Source of the DNA: Pseudomonadota bacterium
GTDB taxonomy: Bacteria > Myxococcota_A > UBA796 > UBA9615
Direction of reading: 5' to 3'
Assembly (NCBI GenBank): GCA_024229515.1
Contig: JAAESI010000052.1
Span: 40,764-104,763, forward strand
DNA: 64,000 nucleotides
Position 1 is the stretch's first letter, and each line of letters begins with the position of its first letter. The notes under the pieces are model-generated. The model saw only the letters and a program-made list of their open reading frames with translations, was not told where the DNA came from and searched no databases. Positions 18,199 to 30,119 of this stretch are shown piece after piece. The translations under genes were made by a program, and so were the position numbers.

Positions 18199-18999
18199 TC
18201 AGCGGGCGCAGAGCGCCGCGGTCCGGAGGTCGAGCAGCGCGGAACTGCTGAGGGCCGCGTCGAAGACCATCGTCTCGTCGACCTCGCCGATGAAGGCGCG
18301 GCTCAGGTTGTTGGGGTCGTTGCCCACGCCGAACCGGCGCAGCCCCCAGACCACCTCGTCGTACTCCACGGCGGTGACGCCGGCGGAGACCCCGTCGACG
18401 AACACCTCGATGTCGCCGTGGTCGAACGTGACGGCCACGTGGGCCCAGCCGTCGCTGCAGATCGCGGGGCCCGTGGGCAGCCGCTCGCGAACCGCGCTTC
18501 CTCCCTCGATCAGGCCGCGGGCCGCGCCGTCGTCATCGACGAGCAGGGAGGCGCCGGTGAACGCGGGGGAGCCATTGCCGTTGCTCATGAGGAAGTGGTG
18601 CGGGCCGGGGTTGTCGCCCTCGACGCTTCGGACCCAGGTCGCGAGCGTGAACCGTGCCCCGTCCAGGGCGACGGCGTCGTCGGCGAGCAGCCAACTGGAG
18701 CCGTCCAGGAGCATCGCGTCGCCGAGCAGGCCGGCCCCGAAGGTGGGGCTCCCGGTGAACCAGCCGTCGGTGCCATCCGCGCCTGTGTCCAGCACCCCGC
18801 CGGGTACCCGCTCATCGTAGCTCCAATGCAGCACGGGGGCCGGGAGCGCGGCGTGAGCGTCGCAACGAGCCGCGTCGTAGGACGGCAGGCAGAGGTCGTC
18901 GTCGGCGGGCACGGCCCCGACCGTGGGTACGTCCCCGCCGGCACAGGCCGGAAGCAGGATGACGGACAGGAGCAGGCAGGACAGGGAGCGCGTGAGCAT
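18199..18999 (-). CDS. LamG/concanavalin-like lipoprotein
   Basis: 266 aa from the ATG at 18999. A signal peptide ends in the lipobox LLPAC with C19 as the acylated residue. After a short acidic, Cys-containing linker, residues from about 55 to 255 form a LamG-like jelly roll: GDAMLLDGSSWLL, FTLATWVRS, DGWAHVAVTFDHGDIEVFVDGV and FIGEVDETMVFDAALS are the classical LamG strands. Such domains bind glycans or mediate adhesion. It is the last gene before the hybrid kinase on the opposite strand, with 3 nt between stops. It may be co-transcribed with the upstream glycosyltransferase (62-nt gap). Confidence 0.8.
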   Translation of the reverse strand: MLTRSLSCLLLSVILLPACAGGDVPTVGAVPADDDLCLPSYDAARCDAHAALPAPVLHWSYDERVPGGVLDTGADGTDGWFTGSPTFGAGLLGDAMLLDGSSWLLADDAVALDGARFTLATWVRSVEGDNPGPHHFLMSNGNGSPAFTGASLLVDDDGAARGLIEGGSAVRERLPTGPAICSDGWAHVAVTFDHGDIEVFVDGVSAGVTAVEYDEVVWGLRRFGVGNDPNNLSRAFIGEVDETMVFDAALSSSALLDLRTAALCAR

Positions 19000-19061
19000 G
19001 AAACGAGCGTATCGCCGGCCCCGCCCGAAGGGACCCCTCGCCGATCTGACATCGGGGTCCG

Positions 19062-21578
19062 TCAGCGGATCATCAGCTCCATCGGGGGACCGTCGCAGGG
19101 GCCTCCGACCCCCTTGACCAGCAGCACCCCGTCGCCGCTGCGGCTCGTCACCTGGGCCTCCCGACGGGACGCCACCGACAGGCTCCCGCCGGGGGCCTGG
19201 GGCACCCGGAGATCGAAGTACCAGTGGTGGTCCGCGGCAGGGACCAACGCCGGCTTGAGCCCCTTGAACACCCAATCCACGCAGCCCGGACTCATCGGCG
19301 CCTGGTACCGCAGGGTCGGCCCCAGCGTCGGGGTTCGGGCCACCTCGCCGGGGTCGCGGAACGTCGGCGTGCCCTCCTGCGGGGGGTAGAGCCGGTGGCT
19401 CAGCACCGCGTGCTCCGAGGAGAGCTTGAGGGCCCCACCGGGGGGGGGGGGCAAGGCGTCGGAGGGGCGCCGGTAGCGGACCAGGTGGATGCGGTCGAAG
19501 TGCCACTCAGCGTCGCGGACGAGGTGGGTGTCGGCCCACGCCAGGGCCTGGTCGGCGACCGGGAGTTGGAACTTGGTCCGGCCGCTCATGCGCTCGTCCA
19601 CGACGGCGACCCAGAGGCGGTCAACGTGGCTGGAGACGGCGGTGGTCTCGAACGGAAGGGAGGCGTGTACGGCCTCGACGATGACCTTGCGTCCATCGAT
19701 CAGCCAGACGCTCTCGCCCTCGTCGGGGACCCGCTGCACGCCGGGCCGGTTCAGCAGGTAGTAGGCGAACGTGCCGCGCTGGAACCACGCCGGCAGGGTC
19801 GCGAGGCCGTCCCGGTCCTTCAGCTCGGATCGGATGAGGTCGGAGGCCTCTTCGTAGGCCGGTCGGGAGGGGGTCGTCACCTGGGCCGTCGACGCCATCA
19901 GCGCGCCCGCGGCCCACACCGCCGCGAGGGTGAACCGGAGCACGGGGGCGCCGCGTCCCTCGACCACCCCCAGGGCGGCCACGCCGACGACCACGGGGAG
20001 GAAGCAGCCGACCCAGCGGAAGCCGTAGAAGACGTGGCCGGCGAGGGCGTCGACGACGTTGACGTAGAAGAACAGGACGCTGGCGACGAAGCCGACCGTC
20101 AGGGCCGCCACGACGATGCCGACCGCTACCGGCGGATCGCCCTCGTCCGGCTTCAGCACGCGCGCCAGGGCGAGGACCACCAGCAGCACGACCGCCATCG
20201 CCGACCAGTGGCTGGTGCTGACGTCGATCCCCGACATCACGGTCCAGAAGTCCCACGTGTAGGAGGCGACGCCCGGGTCCGGCATGTAGACGTCGGCCAC
20301 CAGCCGGGTGTCCTGGGCGATGGTCTCGAAGGTCGAGAAGTGCAGCCACGCCCAGCCGATGGGCCACGGCGCCCACAGCAGGGCCGGTCGCATCGCCCGG
20401 TGCATCGCCGCCCCCCACCGCCGATCGTCACGCCCACGCCACGCGAGCACGCACAGCACCACCAACTGGGTCATGCCCAGGAGGGCGACGTTGTAGTGGA
20501 ACAGGAAGCCGATGACGACGACCCCGAAGTAGGCCGACCAGAGCCTCGTCAGCCCCTCTTCGAGGGCCCGCACCATCAGTATCACCGAGCCGATGGTGGC
20601 GACGCTGAGGGCGGCGTAGGGGGTGGCGTCCTGGCCGAAGTAGATCGAGGGGGCGACGACCGCGTAGGCGAAGGCGCAGGTCAGGCCCGCCTTGGGCGAC
20701 CAGCGGCGGAAGAAGCGCCACATCAGCCAGCAGCACACCAGCGAGCTGGCGAGGCCCGGGAGGCGGAGGATCCAGGCGTCGGTGCCAAACAGGCCCATCA
20801 CCCCCATCACCGCGTGGTAGCCGGGCGGGTGGGTGAGGTCGAGGCAGTGCATGCGCATCAGCTCGCCGAGCATGAACGGGATGGCGGCGAAGCCGGTGAG
20901 GCCGGCGGCGAACGGGGCGGGGCGGCCGATGCCCGGGAGGTAGCTGACCTCCAGCAGGTCCAGGGATTCGGTGAAGAAGCCCGGCATGCGGAGGGCGAGC
21001 GCGAGCAGCACGATGCCGCCGATGGCGTACTGCTCCCGCCGATCCGCGGGCGGCGTGCGCGGGAGCCCCGCCAGGGGGGCCGATCGGGAGCCCTCGGGCG
21101 CGGCCCTGCTCCGCGTCAGCCGGCGCATGCCGAAGCCGCCGCCGAAGACGAGCAGGCAGGCGATGAACATGCGCTTGAGCACCCCCGGTTCGGTGGAGAA
21201 CCGGGTGCGCGTCATGAGGAGCTCGGGATCCACGGGCCGAAGGACGATCGGGCCGTCCGGGGGGTCGTAGCGGGGGAGCAGATCCTCGGGGAGGAACAGC
21301 TCGAACCGCGGCGCCCCCACCGGTTGGAAGCGTTGATGCAGGAAGACCCAGTAGGGCCGCCCGTCCGGTTCGTACTCGACCGCGAAGCTGCCGTCGGCGG
21401 CGATGTCCCCCCGCGCCACCGGCTGATCGGCGCGGGTCAGGTCCAGCGAGCTGACGACCCAGACCTCGTAGCCGGCGTGCTCGGAGACGTCGCGCACCTC
21501 GCCCGTCAGCGTCGCCCCCGCGGCGATCGCGGGGAGCAGCAGGGCAAGCAACAGCAGGGGGAGCGTGCGCCGGAACAC
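19062..21578 (-). CDS. GT39/PMT_2-like membrane glycosyltransferase with N-terminal regulatory-like beta domain
   Basis: 838 aa. A signal peptide (residues 1-21) leads into a carboxypeptidase-regulatory-like domain (TLTGEVRDVSEHAGYEVWVV), a membrane helix near 140, and a GT39-like polytopic core with acidic loop motif ESLDLLEVSYLPG, THPPGYHAVMG and FGQDATPYAALS. A C-terminal soluble domain ends CDGPPMELMIR. It is paralogous over its whole length to residues from about 740 to 1554 of the fusion at 3157-7821. Shared blocks include DGRKVIVEA/DGKRVFAEA, DRLWVAVVDER/DRLWIVVVDER and GGPCDGPP/GGPCSGPP. GT39 enzymes transfer sugar from polyprenyl phosphate on the outer face of the inner membrane. The substrate is unknown. 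Confidence 0.8.
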   Translation of the reverse strand: MFRRTLPLLLLALLLPAIAAGATLTGEVRDVSEHAGYEVWVVSSLDLTRADQPVARGDIAADGSFAVEYEPDGRPYWVFLHQRFQPVGAPRFELFLPEDLLPRYDPPDGPIVLRPVDPELLMTRTRFSTEPGVLKRMFIACLLVFGGGFGMRRLTRSRAAPEGSRSAPLAGLPRTPPADRREQYAIGGIVLLALALRMPGFFTESLDLLEVSYLPGIGRPAPFAAGLTGFAAIPFMLGELMRMHCLDLTHPPGYHAVMGVMGLFGTDAWILRLPGLASSLVCCWLMWRFFRRWSPKAGLTCAFAYAVVAPSIYFGQDATPYAALSVATIGSVILMVRALEEGLTRLWSAYFGVVVIGFLFHYNVALLGMTQLVVLCVLAWRGRDDRRWGAAMHRAMRPALLWAPWPIGWAWLHFSTFETIAQDTRLVADVYMPDPGVASYTWDFWTVMSGIDVSTSHWSAMAVVLLVVLALARVLKPDEGDPPVAVGIVVAALTVGFVASVLFFYVNVVDALAGHVFYGFRWVGCFLPVVVGVAALGVVEGRGAPVLRFTLAAVWAAGALMASTAQVTTPSRPAYEEASDLIRSELKDRDGLATLPAWFQRGTFAYYLLNRPGVQRVPDEGESVWLIDGRKVIVEAVHASLPFETTAVSSHVDRLWVAVVDERMSGRTKFQLPVADQALAWADTHLVRDAEWHFDRIHLVRYRRPSDALPPPPGGALKLSSEHAVLSHRLYPPQEGTPTFRDPGEVARTPTLGPTLRYQAPMSPGCVDWVFKGLKPALVPAADHHWYFDLRVPQAPGGSLSVASRREAQVTSRSGDGVLLVKGVGGPCDGPPMELMIR

Positions 21579-21605
21579 CAGTTCGATTGTGCTACATGCC
21601 TTGGT

Positions 21606-23027
21606 ATGTCGCGGGTCGCAGCCTCAATTGCTCTGGCGCTCCTGGTCGGCTGTGGCGGCGGCGGAGACCGCGACCGCCCGAGCCCCGGAGCCAGCGGATG
21701 GGGTACGGAGGGGCCGGCGCCGGTGGATCCGCGGCCGGTCGTCGTCGACGAGACCCCCGCCCCCACGACCGACACGTTCCGGCTCCTGATCGTCGGCTAC
21801 CAGCCGGCCCAGATCGACAGCGACCGCCCCGCCGAGAACGTGGTCCCGCCCTTCTTCTGGATCTCCCCGGAGTTCAGCGACGCCCAGTGGCCGCTCCGCT
21901 TCGAGGCGCCGATCCCCGAGGGGTTGCGCTTGCTCGCGGTGCGTGACATCGACGGCAACGGCCACCCCAGCGAGGCGGACCGCCGCAGCGCGGTGATGCC
22001 CACGGACAAGGGCAAGGAGCTCAGCTTCGTCATCGACCGCAACTTCATCGACGGCGGCAGCGCCGACGCCGTGCCCCGCGTGGAGCGGCCCACCGGCGAA
22101 GTCGACCCGGTCCCGGGGCAGACCCGGCAAGAGGTGCCCCCTTCGGGTCTGGCGCTGTCCCCGGGGGGCATGGAGATGCAGCCGCGCACGGTGCGCGCGA
22201 CCTCAGGAACGCCCGCCCGCAAGCCGGAGCCGGGGCAGAAGCTGATGATCGTCGGCTTCGTCGAGGGCGGCCTCAAGGACGGCCTCCCCGTCTCGGGCAC
22301 ACGGCCCGCGTACTTCTGGAACAAGCCCCACGCCTCCAAGGAGTGGCCGCTGGAGCTGGCGGCCGTGCCGCTGCCCACCGGGTTGGATCTGATTGTCGTG
22401 CTCGACACCGACGGGGACGGGATGCCGAGCCCGAAGGACCTGGCGGCGGAACCGCTGCTCGGCTTCGAGCCGCCGCCCGTCGATCAGGTCGTGGAGATCC
22501 TGCTGGACCGGTCGTTCGCCCCCGAGGAGGTCGCTGGCGGCGACGGAGGCGATGGGGGCGACGGCGACGGGGATGACGACGACGGGGGCGAAGGGGGCGA
22601 CGGCGAGATGCCAGATCCCGGGGAGTCCGCGGCCCGCGGCTCGCTCCGTCCGATCAACCTCGACAGCCAGCCCCGGGTGCCGTTCCTGCGCAACGGCGTG
22701 GTCATGATCGTCGGCTACGAGGCGGGCGACGTGGACCGCGGGAACCCGCGCGAGGGGGCGGTGCCGAAGTTCTTCTGGGCGAGTGAGAATCTGCAGCTGA
22801 CGTGGCCGCTCCAGATGGAGGTGCCGCTGCCGTCGGGAGGCCTGACGTTGTTCGTGGTGTTGGACCTGGACAGCGACCGTCGGCCGAGCCCGGGCGATCT
22901 CAGCAGCGACCCCTTCCCCGGCTTCGAGCCGGGGGATCCGGGGAAGGACCTGGAGGTCGTGCTCAACAAGGCGTTCGGCCTCGCCGGACCGTCGGACGTG
23001 CCCGGCACCGAGGGTGAGGACGAATGA
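21606..23027 (+). CDS. Lipoprotein with three tandem internal repeats
   Basis: 473 aa from the ATG at 21606. The signal peptide ends in VGC (C16), followed by Gly, making a lipoprotein. Three copies of a roughly 90-residue unit are visible at about 59-147, 213-304 and 366-457. Each has (L/V)MIVGY, then PxFFW or AYFW, WPL(x)3-4P(L/I)P, a G-L stretch, a (V)xDxDGDGxPS(P)xDL loop and an (L)DRxF close. The D-x-D-x-D loop looks like a Ca2+ site. Repeats 2 and 3 are separated by a Gly/Asp-rich linker (311-340). The unit faintly resembles DUF2141 domains, but I do not recognise the family. The gene is divergent from the GT39 paralogue (27 nt between starts), and its stop overlaps hslO. Confidence 0.7.
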   Translation: MSRVAASIALALLVGCGGGGDRDRPSPGASGWGTEGPAPVDPRPVVVDETPAPTTDTFRLLIVGYQPAQIDSDRPAENVVPPFFWISPEFSDAQWPLRFEAPIPEGLRLLAVRDIDGNGHPSEADRRSAVMPTDKGKELSFVIDRNFIDGGSADAVPRVERPTGEVDPVPGQTRQEVPPSGLALSPGGMEMQPRTVRATSGTPARKPEPGQKLMIVGFVEGGLKDGLPVSGTRPAYFWNKPHASKEWPLELAAVPLPTGLDLIVVLDTDGDGMPSPKDLAAEPLLGFEPPPVDQVVEILLDRSFAPEEVAGGDGGDGGDGDGDDDDGGEGGDGEMPDPGESAARGSLRPINLDSQPRVPFLRNGVVMIVGYEAGDVDRGNPREGAVPKFFWASENLQLTWPLQMEVPLPSGGLTLFVVLDLDSDRRPSPGDLSSDPFPGFEPGDPGKDLEVVLNKAFGLAGPSDVPGTEGEDE

Positions 23028-23852
23028 CCGACGAGTTGGTCCGCGCGATCACGAGCGACGGCCTGTACCGGCTGGCGTCCGCCTCGACCACCGACCTGGT
23101 GACCGAGGCGATCCGCCGCCACAAGCCCTCCCCGATGGGGGCCCTGGCGCTGGCTCGGTCGCTGACCGCGGGCGTGCTGCTGAGCGTCGCGGAGAAGGAG
23201 TTTCACCGCATCGGAGTCCAGTGGGTGGGCCGCGGACCGGTGGGCACCATCCACGTCGACGTGCGCCCCGCGGGGCGCGTACGGGGCTACCTCAGCCACC
23301 CGATGACGATGTCGCCGACGCTGCGCGACTACGTCGGTCCGGGGGCGATTCAGGTCATCGAGCAGCAGGAGTCGGGGCGGTTCACGCAGGGCTCGCTGCC
23401 GATGGACACCCACGAGATCGACTCCGACCTGGGAGCCTGGCTCCGTCGCAGCGAGCAGGTCCCCAGCCGTCTCCGCGTGTTCACCGAACTGGATGAGATC
23501 GGCACGCCCGTCTCGACCGCCGGAATCCTCGTGCAGACGCTGCCCGGTGGCGCTGCGGACGTGCTCCTCAGCGACGAGGGACCGATCGCGCAGGCGGTGC
23601 TGGATCGATCGCTGGATGCCCGACTGGGTCCGATGGACCTGGCCCGCGCGGCGCTGCCGGATGAGCAGCTGACGGAGCTGGGCCGGGAGGCGCTCGGGTT
23701 CGTCTGCGAGTGCAGCGTGGACCGGGTGGAGCGGGGCGTGAGCCTGCTCGGCCCCGAGGATCTGCAGGAGATGATCGAGGCCCAGGAGGAGGCGAAAGTG
23801 CGGTGCGACTTCTGCGCCGAGCGCTACGTCGTCGGGATCGACCGCCTCGCGG

Positions 23853-26120
<2,268 letters not shown>

Positions 26121-26198
26121 GGGGTCGCCTTGCAGGTAATCATCCGTCGCCCGGGAGTCCAGGGGCAAGGGCCAATCGACGTGCAATGATCGCACGAC

Positions 26199-28520
26199 GT
26201 GTCGGAGAACCTGAGGACTGCGTGCAAATGGGCGGTCGCGCTGCCGTTCTTGCTGCTGCCGATCTCGCTCACCATCGACGCTCCAGATGTGCACGGCGGC
26301 TACGGAATTCACCTCCGGCAGGCGGGAGCGCTGGCCGTGGCGGGGGCGACGCTGGCGATCATGGCCGGTGCGTGGGGCCGCCTCGAAGCGCAGGAGCGGG
26401 CTCGTCCGTGGATGACGGCGCTGCTGCTTCTGATCCCCTGGCTGCTCGTCGGGCACGGCCTCGTGGTCTTCGGCTCGTGGCTCGCCGACCTGGTCACCGC
26501 GTACGACCCCTCCGCCCGCCAGGGTGGCGGCGGCCTCAAGCCCTGGACTCGGATCGTGGTTGCCTTGGCGGCGGCCGCCGTGGGCGTGCAGGCGGGGCGC
26601 AAACCGTCGGCGCCGAAGGTCGCGGGGGCGATGCTCGTCCTGATCGCAGGGATCGCGGCCAGTCGCGCGATCGGCACCGGCGCCACGTCCGACCTGGGTC
26701 TGCTGCCGGAGCTTCCCGCCCTCGGCGCCGCGCTCCTGACAGCCGTCGTGTTCCGCTGGCACCGGGGCACGCTGGAGGGGTCCCCCACGGACCTCGCCGT
26801 GACCGTGGTGCGGCTCGTCCTGGGGGCTGTCGTGGGCTACGTCAGCGCCGTCGTCCTGGGGGCTGTCGGAGCGTCGATGCCCGCGGCCTGGGGAGCCGCG
26901 GGAGAGGCCGCCGACGTCCCCGGGTTTGCCCTCGGCTGGGTCGCGCTGAGCGTGGTCGCGGCCTGGCGACTGCCGTCCGAAGAGGAGCCCATCTGGGTGC
27001 TCGGCACCCTCGGGTGGGGGGCCGCCTCGGTCCTGGGAGGCGTAGCCACGGGCTTCGTCGCCCTCCCCGAGATCGTCTGCTTCGGGATCGTCGTGGCGAT
27101 CCTGTTCACTGATTCGGGCCCTCGCGACGGTCCGTGGAAGCTCGCGCTCCTGGGACCGGTGCTCTTCGGGCTGCTCATCGGGGCCCCGCTGTCGCGCTAC
27201 AAGGCGGACGGCTTCGGACTGGCCGTCGCCCCGGCCACGATCGCCGCCATCGGCTCCTTCGCCCTCGCGGCGGCCTTGGGTCTGTTGGTGCTGCTGTCCC
27301 TGGAGCGGGTGCGGTCGGCGCCCTTGATCGGCGTGCTCGTCAGCCTGCTCATGATCCCCGTGCTGCTGATCTACCCGAGCATCGCCTGGGGGCTGACCCC
27401 GGTCCCGCTGGTGGTGGCGTATGTGGCCGCGGTCGCGCTGTGCTTCCATCCGAAGGTCCCGATCGCGGCCGCGGGGCTGGGGCTCTGGTACGCCTGCTTC
27501 GCGCTGGTGGCGGTCTTCAAGCTCGGCCCGTCACCCGCCGACTGCGCCGAGCTCGAGGGCGAACTGCTCCTTGCCGCCGAGGCCGGCGCCCAGCCCTACG
27601 ACGTGATCCCCACCGAACACGGCGTGCTCGCCAGCTTCAAGCGGATCGACCGACGCGGCGGCTACTTCGAAGTCGTCGCTCCCTCCGATTTGAGCCGCCG
27701 ATCCCGATTCGAGACGCGGCGGGCCGAGGGCGATGGCCCGCTGTGGCCCGAGCGGCTGGAGCGGGATCCGCGCAGCGGCCTGATCTGGTCTCAGGTGCTC
27801 GGCATCGGCGCGTACGGCATGTGGGAGGTGTCGGTGCAGCCGGGGCCGCAGCTGGTGGTGGTGCGACGTCGGCCGATCGAGTGGGAGCCGGGCAACCCCG
27901 TGATCGACACGATCCGGAACCGGCTCGTGCTCACCTACGTGCCCAACCGGGGCGCGTGGAATCCGCTGATCCAGGGGATCGAGCTCGACTCCCTCGAGGC
28001 CGTCGACGGCCCCTGGAAGAGGCAACCACGGCTCGAGATGGCCGACTTCGTCGCCTTCGATGAGGCGGCGGACCGGTTCTACGTGCCCGCCGTGGTCGGC
28101 ATGCGGGGCTTCGTGCTGAACGAGTACGACGGCGATCTGAAGATCATCCGATCCCGGGTGCAGTTCCACCCGTCGGTCGGCCTCGCCGGCGACGCGGGCA
28201 TCCTCTGGCTCACGAACCCGCTGGGCGGGACCCTCGAGGTGCTGAAGGATCTGGAGGTCATCCAGACGATCGATGCGGGCCGGTTCCCCCGCGATCTCCT
28301 GGTCGATCCCGACCGCCGCCGCCTGTACGTCGGCGCCTACGGCAGCGGCGACGTGCACGCGTACGACATCAACAAGGACGGCACCCTGACCGAGGCTTCG
28401 GCCACGTCGGTGGGATCACTGCTGCGGGGAATCGGGCTCGATCCGAGGACCGGCGATGTCTACGCCGCCTCCGGCTGCGGCGTCTTCCGCGTGCAATACC
28501 GAGGCGCGCAACGCCCCTGA
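26199..28520 (+). CDS. Polytopic membrane protein with C-terminal YVTN-type beta-propeller
   Basis: 773 aa from a GTG start. Residues 1 to about 440 contain roughly a dozen hydrophobic helices in an Ala/Gly/Leu/Val-rich region. Residues from about 455 onward are soluble, with propeller-like repeats: FPRDLLVDPDRRRLYVGAYGSGDVHAYDINKDG and LLRGIGLDPRTGDVYAASGCGVF are typical YVTN blades. The propeller probably sits outside the inner membrane. No enzyme motif is visible. It lies between clpS and clpA on the opposite strand, and nothing ties it functionally to them. Confidence 0.65.
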   Translation: MSENLRTACKWAVALPFLLLPISLTIDAPDVHGGYGIHLRQAGALAVAGATLAIMAGAWGRLEAQERARPWMTALLLLIPWLLVGHGLVVFGSWLADLVTAYDPSARQGGGGLKPWTRIVVALAAAAVGVQAGRKPSAPKVAGAMLVLIAGIAASRAIGTGATSDLGLLPELPALGAALLTAVVFRWHRGTLEGSPTDLAVTVVRLVLGAVVGYVSAVVLGAVGASMPAAWGAAGEAADVPGFALGWVALSVVAAWRLPSEEEPIWVLGTLGWGAASVLGGVATGFVALPEIVCFGIVVAILFTDSGPRDGPWKLALLGPVLFGLLIGAPLSRYKADGFGLAVAPATIAAIGSFALAAALGLLVLLSLERVRSAPLIGVLVSLLMIPVLLIYPSIAWGLTPVPLVVAYVAAVALCFHPKVPIAAAGLGLWYACFALVAVFKLGPSPADCAELEGELLLAAEAGAQPYDVIPTEHGVLASFKRIDRRGGYFEVVAPSDLSRRSRFETRRAEGDGPLWPERLERDPRSGLIWSQVLGIGAYGMWEVSVQPGPQLVVVRRRPIEWEPGNPVIDTIRNRLVLTYVPNRGAWNPLIQGIELDSLEAVDGPWKRQPRLEMADFVAFDEAADRFYVPAVVGMRGFVLNEYDGDLKIIRSRVQFHPSVGLAGDAGILWLTNPLGGTLEVLKDLEVIQTIDAGRFPRDLLVDPDRRRLYVGAYGSGDVHAYDINKDGTLTEASATSVGSLLRGIGLDPRTGDVYAASGCGVFRVQYRGAQRP

Positions 28521-28566
28521 CGCGCCCTCGTCGGTCCTGCCACCCCGTCGCGGCGTCCTCGTCCTT

Positions 28567-28586
28567 GGCGGGGGCCCTACCCCGCC
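28567..28586 (+). terminator. Weak GC hairpin downstream of the propeller gene
   Basis: GGCGGGG (28567-28573) pairs with CCCCGCC (28580-28586) around a 6-nt loop, 46 nt after the stop of the 773-aa gene. No T-run follows, so it is not a classical intrinsic terminator. The remaining 28521-28655 interval between the convergent genes holds nothing else that I recognise. Confidence 0.3.
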
Positions 28587-28655
28587 TTCGTCCTCGTCCT
28601 ACCGACGGTCCGGCAGTCCTCGCCGATCATCGCGCCGGAGCGTCGCCCGACTCGG

Positions 28656-28970
28656 TTATTCGGGCTCCATGGTGCACTGAAGCGGGAACTCGTGACGCTC
28701 GGCGGTGGCGAGCACTGTTTGCACCTTCGTCTCCGCGATCTCGTAGCTGAAGACGCCGGCGACGCCGATGCCCGTGGTGTGCACGTGGAGCATCACCTGC
28801 GTGGCGTCGACCTCGCTGAGGTGGAACAGCTGCTGAAGGATGGCGACGACGAACTCCATCGGCGTGTAGTCGTCGTTGTGAAGCAGCACCTTGTACAGGC
28901 GCGGCTTCTTCGTCTTTTCCTTCTTCCGGGTCTTTAACTGACCGTCTTCTCTGGGGTCGCGGCTGGCCAT
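28656..28970 (-). CDS. clpS: ClpS adaptor for ClpA
   Basis: 104 aa. A charged N-terminal tail (residues 1-23, Lys/Arg-rich) precedes the ClpS core, with [17 protein letters not shown], the helix [23 protein letters not shown] and the G-x-G-V-x(4)EIAETK block. ClpS delivers N-degron substrates to the N domain of ClpA; the NDD and H residues of the N-degron pocket are present. It sits 24 nt from the divergent acyltransferase-like gene. Normally clpS is directly upstream of clpA; here 2.5 kb with an opposite-strand gene intervenes. Confidence 0.95.
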   Translation of the reverse strand: MASRDPREDGQLKTRKKEKTKKPRLYKVLLHNDDYTPMEFVVAILQQLFHLSEVDATQVMLHVHTTGIGVAGVFSYEIAETKVQTVLATAERHEFPLQCTMEPE

Positions 28971-28994
28971 CGGCCGAGCATAATAGTCCTCCGC

Positions 28995-30119
28995 ATGAGG
29001 CTTGCCATCGCAGACGGCGTTACGTCGATCGATCCCGCCGCCTGGGACCGCCTGAACACCGCCCCCTCACCCTTTTGTGAGCACGCGTTTCTCAAGGCGC
29101 TCGAGACCTCCGGATCGGTGGGGCCGGGGACCGGCTGGGTGCCCCTGTTTCCCACCCTGTGGGAGGGCGACGAGCTGGTCGGCGCAGCGCCCGCGTACGT
29201 CAAAGAACACAGCTACGGCGAGTACATCTTCGATTGGTCGTGGGCCGACGCGTCGCAGCGCGCGGGGCTGCCCTACTACCCCAAGTTGGTGGTCGCGGTG
29301 CCGTTCACGCCGGCGACCGGGCGCCGCCTGCTCGTCGCGCCGGGGAGCTCGGACGAAGTCCCCCGCCTGCTCGCCCGCGGGCTCGGCGAGATCGCTCAGA
29401 CCATCAACGCCTCGTCCATCCACTGGCTGTTCGTGCTGGAGGAGGAGCAGCAGCTCCTGGCGGATGAGGGCTACACCCCCCGGATCACGCTGCAGTACCA
29501 CTGGCGCAACCGCGGCTGGTCGACGTTCGAGGACTACCTCGGGTCGATGAAGAGCAAGCGCCGGCGGGAGATCCGGCGGGAGCGTCGCAAGGTCGAAGGG
29601 GTGGAGGTGCGCGTGGTCGCGGGCCCCGACATGAGCGACGCGGAGTGGGCCTCCGTGGACCGCTTCTACCGCAACACCGCCGCCCGCAAGTGGGGCCAGC
29701 CGTACCTGGAACCCAGCTTCTTCGAGGCCATCCGCCAGACCTTCGCCCACCGGGTGCAGTTCACCGTCGCCTACAAAGACGGCGAACTCCTTGCCGGCGC
29801 GCTCGGCTTCCGCCGCGAGGACGCGCTGTACGGCCGCTACTGGGGTTGCGACGAGCGCATGCGGCAGCTGCACTTCGAGACCTGCTTCTACGCCCCCATC
29901 GAGCACTGCATCAACGAGGGGATCCAGCTGTACGAGGCGGGCGCGCAGGGCGAGCACAAGATCGCTCGCGGGTTCGAGCCGTCGCCCGTGCGGAGCTCCC
30001 ACTGGATGGGCCACGCGGGGCTGCGCGCGGCGGTCGACGACTTCCTCGCGCACGAACGGCGGGGAAGCGAGATGAGCATCGAGCGGTTGGCCGCGCACCT
30101 GCCCTACGCGGCCCCCTGA
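28995..30119 (+). CDS. COG3146-type (DUF482) GNAT-fold protein
   Basis: 374 aa. Features of the peptidogalycan/DUF482 family are visible: [17 protein letters not shown] near the N-terminus, [101 protein letters not shown] and [24 protein letters not shown]. The fold is a double GNAT/FemAB-like acyltransferase fold. The reaction is not established for the family. Its TGA is directly followed by the stop of the convergent arsS gene with no gap. Confidence 0.85.
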   Translation: MRLAIADGVTSIDPAAWDRLNTAPSPFCEHAFLKALETSGSVGPGTGWVPLFPTLWEGDELVGAAPAYVKEHSYGEYIFDWSWADASQRAGLPYYPKLVVAVPFTPATGRRLLVAPGSSDEVPRLLARGLGEIAQTINASSIHWLFVLEEEQQLLADEGYTPRITLQYHWRNRGWSTFEDYLGSMKSKRRREIRRERRKVEGVEVRVVAGPDMSDAEWASVDRFYRNTAARKWGQPYLEPSFFEAIRQTFAHRVQFTVAYKDGELLAGALGFRREDALYGRYWGCDERMRQLHFETCFYAPIEHCINEGIQLYEAGAQGEHKIARGFEPSPVRSSHWMGHAGLRAAVDDFLAHERRGSEMSIERLAAHLPYAAP

